NCBI GenBank assembly: GCA_015501605.1
Contig: JADNRZ010000009.1
Span: forward strand, 1,488,001 to 1,552,000
Source of the DNA: Panaeolus papilionaceus
Lineage: Eukaryota; Basidiomycota; Agaricomycetes; Agaricales
Length of the DNA stretch: 64,000 bases
Direction: 5' to 3'
In this document: positions 11,408 to 24,300 of the stretch, in pieces
How the letters are laid out: each line of letters begins with the position of its first letter
Numbering within the stretch: position 1 is the stretch's first letter
The notes under the pieces: model-generated
What the model was told of the DNA's origin: nothing
Database searches by the model: none
The model's input: the letters and a program-made list of their open reading frames with translations, nothing else
Made by a program: the position numbers and the translations under genes

Positions 11408-14400
11408 ATGTCGACTCAGGCCACAACAACAACATCCGTTATGGGTTCCTCAGTGGACCCAGCTTCTTTGCGAGCAGCAGCACTCTCAACACTCAAGAAA
11501 AAGGCCAAAAGGCCTGTTAAACATGTCCCGGATTTGAAATCAACATTAACTCGACCACCTCCACCCTCATCTGACTCGTTTCTTTTGGACTATGGCCAAG
11601 ATGAATCCACCCAAGACGTTTCTATGTCCAGCACACTCCCAGAAAACACACCTGACATTCCATCTGTATCGGCAAAGGATTATGCTCCAACGACGGGAGA
11701 TGTTGCAATGCGAGAAGAAGGGGAAATTAGTGAAGAGGAAGAACCTCCTCCTGCCAGAGTCAAGTCAATCACCGGCACTCATTTACGAGCACCATCTGCG
11801 CCACTGGAACCAGTAGCAGTGATTCATTCATCTTCAACAGTCGTAAGATCAAGGTCCCCAGAAAACCAACCGACGTCGCCTGTATCTCTCATTGACCGAA
11901 TATTCCCCGCGATGAGCAAAGAACGCCAGCTAAAGCAACCTGAGAATTTTCCAATGAATGTAGACCAACCCACTGAGGTTGCTATGAATTTCATTCGTCC
12001 TGGTGTCGCTCGTAAGTTGTCGGTTCAATTACGACATCAAGTCCCCTGCTTACAAACCGCTTTCAGTCTCACAAGAGGATTATGATACTGTGAAAGACAT
12101 CATTCTAGATCTCCTCGGGTGGGGAGTTCCACCTACTGCTATCATGGAATCAGGAGTCAGCCGTGAAGTGATGTTTTATGTCTTCAATGAGCTCAACCTG
12201 TGGTTGCCCGAGGGCTTTGACTATTCAGGAATTCCACCATACACTCCTGCTATACTAGTTCAGCCTATGCAGGCAATGGAGCCATCTACTTCCGGTCACT
12301 CATCAACGTCTTCCTTTTTTCAGCCATCAGAAACTCGCCTACCTGCTGAGGTTACACCTGCTGGTGATGCCAATTTCTCCTTGCTTGACATGGAACAACA
12401 ACGTCGTAAGGAGCTTCTTGCGAGGAAAGCTGCTGTGCTCGCCTCACGAAAAAGTAAAAGGTCTTCAGCTCCGCCACGAACTCCTTCTACTGTGGACATA
12501 GCCCAAGCTCCGTCGCTGCAGGTGGACCCTTCTCCGACCCCCATAGCATCTGAAGTGGTTGAAGACTTCCTCAATAGCATTGGTCCCAGTCACAACAACA
12601 ACGAGCCGGAAACAGGGATTATAGTTCCTCCTCCGCCTATCAAAGGCGATGAATCCGACCTCATGGACGTCGATCCGAAAAACGAATGTTCAACACACGA
12701 TGTCGCAAAGCAACATTTAAACTCAATGCGCTCACCATCAGAAGAACCTCACGATCTTGTGTCTATCGCGGACGAACCTTTTATCGAACCTCCCCCTACT
12801 TCCATTGGACCACCTCCCTGGTCCGGTGATTCGACGATTACGACCTTTTCTGACGTCTCCTATGGGCCCTTTACTACAACCGCCAAATCTTCCACTCGCA
12901 GGGGTACCAAGCGACCCGTTGCTTCTGACTTCGTTGACATGGAACCGACACGATATCGCGGTGAATCGACTTTGGACCGTCGTGTCCAGAAACTTCCCCG
13001 CTTCACTAACCTTCAGTCCATGCGCTGTGTCATTGACCTCAGCGATGACAGTGATAGTGACGACGAACGCCATACTCCTCTTCCATCTCAGCCCGGTACC
13101 CCAATGCCATTTGAGCCTCGGGCAGCTGCCACGAGGGACAGGTCGACTAAGCGAAACGGACAGACAACACAAGCACCTGCTGCCACGTCCATTCTTCATC
13201 TTAAGGAGTTGGAGATACAACGAATGCGCGAAATGATTGCAAGAAAAGAAGAGCAGACGCGTCTAAAGAAGCTGGCGGTATGGGACTAATATTGCTTCTT
13301 GTCAATTCTTATTAAGACCCTTTGAAACTGCAGTTAGCGAGTAAAGCATCTTTGGCGCGGAGTGCTTCTGGAACACCTGCTCCTTCTGCGCCCTCGATAC
13401 CTTCAAAACCTGATGGCAACATTCCAAGTGAACAACCACAATCACAAGGTGAACAACATTCACGAGATGCTGAACTTTGCGTTAATATATGTGATAGTCG
13501 ATGGGGAAGAAGTTGACGAAGCTGCATCCCCTAGCAGTTCGAGCAGCTCTAGCAGTGGCAAGTAGCATCATTAAATTTTATTGTATATCAAATTAAAACA
13601 TCGTTCGTCAGACGAACCTCCGTGTAACCCACACCAAGACACCACAGTCTCTCCCTCAGGTAAGTCCATCACCTCTTCTCTGCCTCAGCCTCATTCGCTT
13701 TCGTGCCCCAGAAAATACTAACATATTGCAGCTTCAGAACCTCCAGAGGAATCATTAGCGGCAAGGATCTCTCTTTTCATCTGACGGTTTCTGTTCTCAC
13801 GATGCGCGCCTCTCGGCTTTGTTTTCATGTCCTTGCTGATTTCCTGCCTCTCAACACGAACACCTGTCTATGTCTACATCTCACATTGGTTTGCCTATAA
13901 ACGAACTGTGATTTCATTGGGTTGTCATTTTCGGGGTTGATTACAATTATACAGGTTACACCAGCAGAAGAACATCTAGAGCACGAAGTTTCTGTGCATT
14001 CGGAAGTCGATTACGTCGACGTCGAACAGAACCAGTTGGCGTCGGCACAGGTGCGTCTTTCATGTTCGTTGTCCTTCTGTAGTTCCCGTGAATCCCATAA
14101 CGGTTTACTCATCACATGCCCGTCGCACCTTTATTCAGGGTATCAGCATGCTACCATCGGACCACCCAAAGCCCGACGAAAAAGAGGCAGCATACTCCGA
14201 GCATGACTCTCAAGATACACAAATTTTTTCAGAGTACCGTTCGCCTTTTGCATTGTATCCACGTCTTTCGCGCAGAGGGATGGATGCCGTTTATTCGGCT
14301 TCATCTCATAGCTCGCCCCAGACTTCTACTCTTTCCTTATATCCGAGTACTAAATTTTCTGTTTCTACCTCGACAATCAGCCTCAGCTCTCTGGAGCTTG

Positions 14401-14802
14401 ACCTCCAACCTCTCAAGTTCAGCGCTATGAGCAGATCGATTGACCCTCTGAAGCGACTTTGTCAGTACGAAATTCCGGGCCCAGGTATCTGCCGGGACAA
14501 AGGCTGCGAAGACATTCACCTGAGCAAACTCGAGACTATGGAACCGGATGGTATGTTTTGGTCTTGACCTCGTGCGAATGCATCTCATGCACTCTGATTA
14601 TGCCTTACCCTTAGATAACGAAACGGCCGACTACGTGTTCAGACATTTACCGCACGATTGGGCTAAAAAGCACCAGGTCAAGTCAGCTTCAGCAATATTT
14701 CAAGCCCTTCAAGCCGTTCGCCAGAAGAATTCCGAGGTTGCGTCACTGGACGAGCGTGTCGACCAGGCCCTCCAATCTATTGGATCTCTTTCCGCTACTT
14801 AG
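11408..14802 (+). CDS. Red1/ZFC3H1-type zinc-finger protein (nuclear RNA decay)
   Basis: The protein of about 920 residues has the layout of the Red1/ZFC3H1 family. Near the N-terminus are LRAAALSTLKKKAKR and an acidic EEGEISEEEE patch; Lys/Arg-rich coiled segments such as RRKELLARKAA and RMREMIARKEEQ follow. Near the C-terminus a C-x9-C-x4-C-x3-H finger (CQYEIPGPGICRDKGCEDIH) matches the putative zinc-finger type named zf-C3H1. Family members scaffold the complex that hands nuclear transcripts to the exosome with Mtr4. The model needs eight introns. Two appear to use GC donors (13558 and 13761), because the nearby GT choices bring in stop codons. After the finger the gene runs through ADYVFRHLPHDWAKKH to a TAG at 14800-14802. 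Short gene calls stopping at 13289 or 13516 would lose the finger. Confidence 0.75.
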
Positions 14803-17800
14803 GCCATTTCTCTATTTCCCGGTTTTGGATTCTTCTGCTTTGGCGATCACTGGCCTCATAGGATTCCGGAAACTGGCTGCTCTGTCAAGTGATTTGGATC
14901 GTTAGATCGATGTTAACCTGAATAACCGGTGCCTTGCGACTATATGTCGGACGACGATGCATTTTGTCAACCCCCGAAGAGGATGACGAGAATGATGGGT
15001 GTATAATTCGAATGTCAAGATGAAAAGCAGGGGCCGGAATGGAACGTCATGAAGAGCGCAAGGGCGCCATCCCAATCCATGGTGGAAAGGCTGGACGGCA
15101 GAAAGGCATCCTTTTGAATATCGAGGCAGCCTGGTTCTGAACTGGTACGATCCTCGAGCGACCGCGGAGAAAAAATTTTTAAAAAAGGGTTAAAAACAGC
15201 CATCGGTCGCGACTTGGGTTGTTCCGGTTTGGAGCCACTAACCTTGGTTTTGAGAGTTCGTCAACTGATCGTTTTGTCCCAACTGCTTTGGACGGGTAAA
15301 CGTAGAGGGTGACTTCCGTTGCTGGTTTCTTGTTGTATAAAGAGGGAGAAAAAATAACGGGGATGAAAATGGCTAGATTGACTATTTTACAGCTTATTCC
15401 CATTTGTTTTATTTCGTTCTGTTGCACCACGATGGTTTCTTGCATTGCATTTTTATATCATTTACTTTTGTTCAAACATGCTCGCTTGTATACTACTAGT
15501 TCATTGCCAAAATGTATTCATTATCTGGGAAGCTGAGCCTTGGTCAACGTCACGTTAGTCCTTTATTTGACAACGAAATCCATCCTTCGTAAAGCAAGAT
15601 TACCATGGAACTCGATCCACAGTTTGTACTGCAACTACGCAACCTGTATCAACTGCTTAATCGAGTGCGCAGTATGTTCGATTGTTCTATCACCCTTTAC
15701 CACCTCTTTGAGATTCTGTGCATGTTTGATAACGATGTGAAATCCTTCGCGTTGATGAGTCCAGGTTTCCTTCTGTTCTTCGACTCCCTCAATGCCTAAT
15801 GGGTTTCACATGTAGTAAGATTATAGCAGCCAACTCAGCGAATATCCTATGATTATATTGAAATAAGCCCATTGGACCTACAGCTAAGACTGGGAATGGC
15901 TCGGCCAGCATATGAGCATCTAGTCAATCATTCTACACATATGTTGGTTAACGCTGCCGCACGCTGAAACAGACAAGTCCGGCCATATCGCGACTGGAAC
16001 GTGATCAGAATCGATCTCCAATCGAAATCCCAACCTAAGAGCTGATATTGTGTGCTACTCGCTGCGCTACTTGCCCTTAAGCTGATCCCGTTCAAGGCGG
16101 CACTGTCACCGACATACCCGCTCTTCAGTGTTCATCCCAAGCATCATCTTCCTCCGCAATTCAGATTCTCATAAACCCTGACATAGCTCATAATCAAACA
16201 ATTAGTAAGTCGATTCTATTCCTTGCACATGTTTGATTGACAAGGACTGGATGCCACCCCGCAGACGCAGCTTCCCCAGTTCCGAGGGATGAATTCATGC
16301 TTGGGATTGTTGTTAAGGCATAATTAGACGTGGAATTATTCCAAGACTAACTGGACACTGATGACTGCGCGCCGGTGAAAAGGTGCTCGGATGACGCACT
16401 AGTAACCAGATTTCTCAATATACATATACATCAATCTGTGATGTTCGCGACTTGCATGACACCCTTACATAAGTGATAAATTAGATATAGTACGCTATTA
16501 GCAACTCGATATATAGTTCAGAATTACAGGACCATCTGGATTTTGGCACCTCGAGTGTAAAACTTGTTATCGAAATCGGCGTATGCACGTTATCTCCTGA
16601 GCTATGATCCTTTCCAAGTGGTGCTTTCATGTATCCACAACTATTTTTAGGATTGGCCATGGGAACTCATAACATAGGGGCTTTTCAACGGATTCGAAGT
16701 ATTGTGTTCGATGAATCCTCGATCCCTGATAGGTAAATAGATTCCCCTCTCGGGCATTACAGTCGGGGTGTAATACAATACCTACCTGCACAGCAGCTAT
16801 ATAGAGTTCCTTTCGGTGATTCGCCGTAGAGTCGGATGCCAAGCAGGAAAGAAGCTATATATACGAATGTCTATGCAATAGAAGTGTCAGACGAAATGAA
16901 AGCAGCACAGTTAATAGCAGAGCCACCGCCACTGCATGTACTGCTTCTTTGGAAGAGGTTCATCCGACAACGTTTTTTTAAGTAAGTTATCCCTCACTAG
17001 GATTGCGTTCCCGAGGATTATCGGCTTTCTTGAGAAGTGCAGTGAAATGGAGCACATAGAATAACTTGAAGGTGTATTTCCGAGACCATGTCCTTGGTAA
17101 GACGATCGCGTCTGTCATGGAAGGATGTTTCGAACCTATAGTGTTATCTGTTTGCCATTCGACATGACCTCCGGAAATCCTTTTAACCTGGGGTTCATTG
17201 CTCGATCGTATTTTCTGGAATATCTCCTCGCGGACTTCGAATCGACATGCAGTCAGAATACTCGAATTACTACCTGGATTCGACAGAGGTGCACGACGCG
17301 GCGATTTTATTACTAAAAATGGGTGTTATCTTTCTTATTGGTTAGGTGTATACCTTGTGTGCTTATACCCAAAGGAACTCGATAAAGGAATATTACTCGA
17401 AGAAGGACACTCGCGCAGAGACGTCGGACCAAAGGATCTTGACATTCCTGTTCAGCAGCCTGCGTAGGGGACCGATGTGAAGAGCTTATTTGAACAAACC
17501 GTTTCAGTGCATAGATAGGAATGAAACGCCAATCGGTTTCTGAGACGACCGTATGCATGAATGCAGAATCCGGGATGTACCTGTGAATCATGGGCCTGGG
17601 GGAAGGTATAGGAAGATTCCAAGGCAGAAGCTTTGAGGTATTTTCTTTCTACCAGCGTATTCACTGAGTAGACGTGATTGACGTGTTTGTGATAGACTAC
17701 CCTCACCCGGGCTTCCATGATGATCGTCACGAATCGGCGTTCGCGATGGGCGAAATGCTAGTGGTGGATCAGTGTGTGAGTTCCTGACGAGAGGGACACC

Positions 17801-20043
17801 ACCCGAACGCCTCTGGGAAGGGCGGAACAGCACCCGGCTGACGATGTCGTCTGCAGCCCGACTGATGTCACTGATATCCTTCGCGGGATAGGTTCTGGGC
17901 ACTGCTTGTCAACCCTTGACGCTTGTGTCGCGCAAAGCGCTTTCCTTTCGTGGGTCTCTGCGCCTCTCTATCCCCCGTACAAGATTCGTCATAGCAAGGC
18001 ACACAGGTTATAAACAGTAAAAACTCCCGCCTAGTAATTATTCCCTCATATAGACAGATTCGATTTAAATGCATTGCTCATCGCTAAACGACTCCATCTT
18101 CGCCCTTAAGAAATTCATATCACTACGACGTAGGATCCCACTTTTGACGCGATTTCTCACTCCTCTTCTGATCATACGTAGTCGACGTGTCCACATCGGA
18201 GTGGCCTACTCAAAGGATCACGAGTTGTAAGCACGTACAAAGATAAATGATGGCAGTCATGAAGGTCCTCTGTGACAATAAGAAGTGCCATTCAATTGAA
18301 GTCCCACAGCACCACGAACGGAGATTGCGCGACAGACGCCCGCGTTATGTTCCGATAATATCGAGCATTTTGGGGTTTGAATTACGCCCTTTTCGTGTGT
18401 CAGTGTCAGGCTGATAAGATAAGAATGGGGAAGAAGTGCTCACTTGAAATCCTTTGGGGACATCGAGGAACAAGGGTTCTTCTACTTACCTCGAACGTGG
18501 ATGCATAAAAGACGATCCTGTGACACCGCTGAGGCATCGACAGTATGTGGGTAAAAATCAGATACATGCGCCTGTACCAACCGCCGTCGCAAAACTTAAA
18601 AGGCAAGATGGCAGCGCTGAATACGCCATATAACCTCGAGATGTCGGATAAGCGAATAGCTCCTGATTGAGTGCGATGTATGAATTGTATTGCGGTCAAA
18701 CAACAAGCATCGATGTTGTTCGTACACGTTCACGATCAGGACCTCGTGTTTGAACGACTGTATCTAAATTTAATGTCTACCGTCTGAGAAGTTCCAATGG
18801 AATAGTGGATGTATAGAATCTAGGTTCGTTGAGCCGTCCGGGGCACATTGATATGGGCACGTAGTCACGTTGGTGGGGGACTCACAGTTTGGCAAGGACT
18901 TTGGCCGCTTATGACTGGCCCTGGCTGCCTGGCAGATGTCAAGAAAGTATCCGAGAGTTCTAGCTGTCCAATCGCAGAGATAGAAAGAATTGGAGCAGTG
19001 AAGCACTGCCTCTAAGGGTCTAATGTATGGTATTCGGGACGAGAGCAAAGGATCCAGATAAAGGCATCGATGCGATTGTGGGTCAAGTGATAAGACAGGA
19101 TAGAGTTATGAAATCAATTGAGTTGGGTTTAACAGCTGATTAACCTTAATGGTGCTGACACAAGAGCAATGGAGGAAAATAAGACGGTGAAGTGATCTAG
19201 CGAACAAGCAACTTCTTGTGTGGGCGGCATGTGGAGTTTTTGTGTTCTGGCTAAAGTGGCCATAGCCTGTTTTGACTTATTCCATCTGTGATTTGATGAT
19301 GGGAAATGTGTAGTCGTCTCGAATGGGTTACTGCGAGCGCTTGTCAATGTGATTTGTTTTAAATACTTTCGATCACTGGTCGCTGTTGCTCAATAAATTG
19401 GAGAAGAGATATTTTAACCATGTCAAATAAAACTAAAGAACCAAAGTTCGGGAAAATAGTTGAAGCATATTTATTTTATTTTCATTACAAGGGATTGTAT
19501 ACAAAAGAAACTGAGTCTCAACATGAGGATAATATAAGGATGAAAAAAGACCAGCCGAGATGACGAATAGTAAGAGATAAGGAGATTGTTCATAAAGTTC
19601 AGGGATGAAATGACAATGAGAGAAAGTTTAATAGGATTGGATGGGATTTTGAGATGGTTTGTGCGTGAGAAGATATTGAGATTTTAAATGTCTCGGGATT
19701 TCGCGGATTTGTATTGTGCCTTGATTGGATTGGACCAAATTTGTATTGTGATGTTGTGTTGTTCCTTTGTTGGTACAAGTTTATCCCACGGGCTGCTCTT
19801 CAAAAACGAGTCTTGATCACCTTTCCCTTTTCGCCCTTCCACCCAATTCCTTTTCCGGTCAGTCCGTAAACTCGAAGGTCGTCCTCAGTCTGTCCAACCT
19901 TTTTGACCATTGAACCAAACTTCAATCCACTACAACTTTGTTAGTCTCTTTTTTTCTCTCATTTATTTAAAAATCAAAATTATCAACGTCTTTGATCAAC
20001 GTGCTCATTGCTCTTCACTATCTCTGCCGTCAACCTTTCTCGG
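14803..20043. other. 5.2 kb gene-poor region
   Basis: No gene could be supported here. Open frames are all under 110 codons and mostly lack conserved character. The most coding-like patch is on the - strand at about 17700-17900 (it includes KDISDISRAADDIVSRVLFR), but it has no family signature and no good start, so it may be a relic of a decayed gene or transposon. No long terminal repeats, inverted repeats or tandem arrays were noticed by eye. The last 600 bases are AT-rich and precede the MADS-box gene. Confidence 0.45.
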
Positions 20044-21315
20044 ATGTCTACTTTCAACATTCACCAACCACAACAGAATCCACTCTCTCCCACTATGCGT
20101 AAACGTCAGCGTACCGATGCAGCAGGTGTAGTAGCACCAGATGGCCATCCAGGTGCTCAACAACCCCCTGGTCCCCCTCCAGTTGGAGAGGACGCGTTCA
20201 TCACAGACCACGACGCCATTGACAGTGCCGGTGATGATGATGATGACGAAGACAAGCCCAAGTCCGATAAGAAAGCTGGTCGAAGAAAAATAAAGATCGA
20301 GTTTATTCAAGATAAATCGAGACGTCATATAACGTTCTCCAAAAGGAAAGCTGGTATGTGTTGCGTTTGTCTATACTCATTCGTTCCCCTTCTCACATGC
20401 CTATTTACAGGTATTATGAAAAAGGTAACTCGAATTCCAAATTCGTAAAATCCATATCTCATCATTCATTAGGCATATGAGCTCTCAACTCTAACTGGTA
20501 CTCAAGTACTTCTACTCGTCGTGTCTGAGACTGGTCTTGTTTATACTTTCACCACCGCAAAACTCCAACCACTTGTTACTCAGCCAGAGGGCAAGAACCT
20601 CATTCAAGCTTGCCTCAACGCTCCACATGGTGCTCTTCCATCTTCCATGCCTGTTGGCGCCCCTCTAGGTCGTTCTTCTGGTCCACTCAACATTCCAGTC
20701 CCCCCCAGCGCCGCCAACATGCCAGGTGGTCTTGCCATCGGTGCCGGTGGCCAAGGTGTAAAGGAAGACGAGGGCGACGATGACCATCACGACGACCAGG
20801 CCGCCGCTCATGGTGGTCGCCCTTCCACTGGCGATAAGCGTCGTCGTCGTGGGTCGTCCACAAGTGGTCCCTCCCCAGGTTCAAATGCTCGTGGTCCAAC
20901 ATCGCCTCACTCGCCCAACGCTACCATCCCTCCTCCTCTTAACATTCCACCCGGTCAACAACAACCTGGTGGTCAACACCAACCTCATCAACCTGGACAG
21001 CCTCAGATCAACTTGGGCTCCCCTACGTCGCCACAGCAGCAGCACCAGCAAGTCGCTGGCTCAGCTGCTCCTTACACTGGTTCATATACTCATCACCCTG
21101 GCCAACAGCCTCATCATCACCAGCAACCAACGCATGATCCCAACCTCTATAGCCCTCATATGATGACAGGCAACTACCAGTACCCTACCGGGGCTCCTCC
21201 GCCACAAGGAGGACCCGCCCAACCACTCAACAACCTCGCTGCCACCGCTGCTAATCAACAGCCTTGGGCACCACAGCAGCAGCAGGTCAGCCAGGGCCAC
21301 TATTCAAGACGATAA
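20044..21315 (+). CDS. MCM1: MCM1/SRF-type MADS-box transcription factor
   Basis: The MADS domain is unmistakable: RRKIKIEFIQDKSRRHITFS, KRKAGIMKKAYELS, then TLTGTQVLLLVVSETGLVYT and FTTAKLQPLVTQPEGKN, the SAM-type extension found in Mcm1 and SRF. It binds CArG-like sites as a dimer in the nucleus and recruits partners for cell-type and cell-cycle genes. An acidic run (DDDDDED) precedes the domain. The C-terminal 200 residues are rich in Gln, Pro and His, typical of an activation region. Exons are 20044-20353, 20411-20424 (only 14 nt, coding for GIMKK) and 20473-21315. The start is the ATG at 20044, giving MSTFNIHQ. The frame closes with TAA at 21313-21315, immediately after a Gln-rich tail. 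Confidence 0.93.
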
Positions 21316-24300
21316 ACGCGTCCTTTCTCCTCGGCGACTTCCTCATCTTTACCAGTTCTGTGCCAGCATGTCCCGGAGTCGCGTCGAGTATGAGCACCTT
21401 ATTCATTAATGGTTCATCCGGCCAAAAAGTGCATGTGACGTTTTCACTTTGGAACTTTACATATTGTCGCAGAGGCACCTCAATCAATTCACGAGGCCTC
21501 CTTTGTATTATGTTCTCCCTTTTTTCCCACCTGTTTGTGTTGATACGAATATGTCATGATACGACTACGATCCCCTTTTTCTTTGCCTACCACCCCCATG
21601 TGTCCTCTTACCATCACCCAACGATCGATTTTAATTATCGGTCGTCATCACCCTGGGTTGTTATCAGTCTCTTTTTCCTCTGCCTTGCTTACCTTAGCTT
21701 TTGTATTGTCTAACTTTGGGTACTGATTACGCACAATCCCATTATTTCTCTCCCTTTCCTCATGATGGTCAACGAAAGCCCATACACTATGACTTCTCGT
21801 TGAAAAATATCGTGGTCGAAGGAGGAGGCACTGGCTCCGCTTCTGTTTTTTTTTATTATCTCTTCTTTACTTCCGATGTACATAATGTGGTTGTTGTTAT
21901 CATTACCATTCGTATGAGATATCAGAGAAAATTGCTCTCGATATATGCACATTGGAATCATTGCCGTCATACATGTTCGATTTCTGGATGTCGGGGTAAT
22001 CACAACGTGCTTCGGAACCGCAGGTGAAACCTATCCATGATCAAGATACTCCAGAGTATGTACATAGATGGCTCTTGTTGCCCAATTGAACACATTGACA
22101 AAATGGGTGTGTCTATCGAAATCCCGCGTGGTGTTCCCGATTTATCGAAACCAGTGCTCGAAGGAGGAAATTAGAGCACCCGGGGGTTGATTTCCAAATA
22201 CAATACCTTCGTCGAATTTGGAACGAAAGAGAGAAAAAAACATATGGCGCGATAAATGAGTGTAGCGCCGCTATTTACTGATCTTTCTGTAAAGATGATG
22301 ACTGCAGATCACAGCGAAGATATCATCCTCTGACATTGTGTAGGAATACTTGCATGTCGAAAACATGAAAGGGGCGGAAGCTGTCCGGGAATAGTTTAAA
22401 ATGAAGTGTGTACAAAAGCGGTATACCAACGCCATGTCAACGGTTTCGGAAAAAGACCATAGGAGGCAAAAGTGTTGAATATGGAAATTTTCCACATTCA
22501 ACTTGACTTTTACCATTTTGAATGCGGGGTAATGGCCCATCTGGATCAAGCCTGGATTACCTTTCTCAATTGCGTTTAGAGAAACCCATGAGTCCAATGT
22601 TCTGTTCCCGCGTCTCATCTGCGTGGGGAAAGATAGCACATCTTATCTACTCCCTCCTCCTCCACTTTCAATCCATACTTAATACAAGCAAAGTGGCTGA
22701 GACGCGTTACGCCCTGCTTCCACCTTTGTTTTCCTTATCTTTAATTAATATCGCCAGTACGCCACATAGGGTGTTTTCCATCCATTTACTTACTAAAACC
22801 TTATTTCTCCATAGTAGGTTGGGTAAGGTTACATACCTAACCGTGCTTTCTGGTGTCAATTGGCCCTGACGTCCTCAAACGGTTTCGCCAATAGCCACAG
22901 ACTCTTGGTACAGTGGTGAGAAGGCAGTCTACACGGAAATTACAGACTGCGGGAATGGATTTCCAATGGCTCTGTTTCCTCGCAGCAACATCGGTAATTC
23001 GAATTTGGGAGGTGAATCCTATCGTCCAGCAATGGCGAAACCCCTTTAAAACGTTGCGTTTGGCCAAAACCTGTAATCACACGAGGTGAATTTGCCAGAC
23101 GGTCATTTCAGGTCCGAACGGTTCCGAATCAAAATTCCTTTCGCTTCTGATTCTCGTGGTGGATCCCAGCTTTGCTATACACCCTGGTCTTCTCTTCACC
23201 ACTTCCATCGAGAATCAGCGGTGCTGTTATACTTGCCTCGTCCCGGTGGAGCGCATGCAAGTAAGAATCACCTGGCATGTAGATGAAAGCGAAGGATGAT
23301 ATCATGGCATCCAGCCTGAGAGACAACACACCGTTTCGAGGCTCAACAGCGGCTATGGGGCAACAGTGTGGGCAGCCTATATGCGCGTTGCGCACTGCCA
23401 CCTATTCACTGGCAGGCACTTCTCAAGCCAAATCATCCTCTTGCTCTTCTAGGCAACGAGCCGATGCCCAATTCCCAATTCAAAAGTTTGTTTCCCATTG
23501 ACGCTATTAGTATTCTATACAGCGCTAACTTCTGTAGGTTTGACGTATTCTGTCGTTCTATCTTCAGTTGCCTCGGGGAACGGCCTTGCGAAATCGCTAA
23601 CTTGCCTCCGATTCCCCTTTTGTGCCAAACTTCCCCGCACTCATTGTGACTTCCCCGCATCCCTTCTGGGATGCTCTAGAATTCAAAAGCGTCAATTGAG
23701 CGCCCACCGTGGTTGTCATGGATGTATGCGCTTCAATCAATGGCTTTTTCCAGGAGGATACGTCGCTTTGCAGCTCAGCGTGATGAAGAACTCACTCACA
23801 CACCATCTCGCCGGTCAATCATTGCGTTTGGTCTTGACAACGCGGGGCGCATACATCGGTGTGCATTTGCTTTTCATTTGCATGGGGTTCAAAAACTATC
23901 CTGTTACGATATCGAATGCCCCATTTGTCTTCAGGACCAACGCCTTTGGACCAGCTCAGGACCGTCGCAACCCTCAATTACTCGAAGGGGACTCTTGATG
24001 AGCCTACGATGCCACCGATTAGGCCACAGCCATCGTGAAGCAAAGCCATACAAGCCAGACTTAGGTGTCTGAAAGAGTCATGCAACCGTGAATTACTATC
24101 GGTTTTGTAAGCCTGGTCAACTTTTTACTAGAACTGACACATAGACAATTTGAAGGGGGTTTGCCCTCCAATTCAACATTGTCACGAACTATTCGTCCTC
24201 GGAATCGCATGACACCCGTGCAAGACGGCCATTTTTGCTTCCCATGCTCGTTATGAGCACGAACCTTCATGATGACTGCTACCTTGTCATCACATCTGGC

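Noticed and set aside
12738..13220. 160-codon open frame on the - strand
   Set aside because: It is antisense to the coding sequence of the Red1-like gene and has no domain.
23498..23998. 166-codon open frame as a possible gene
   Set aside because: No domain, odd composition, overlapping frames of similar quality and no splice structure.
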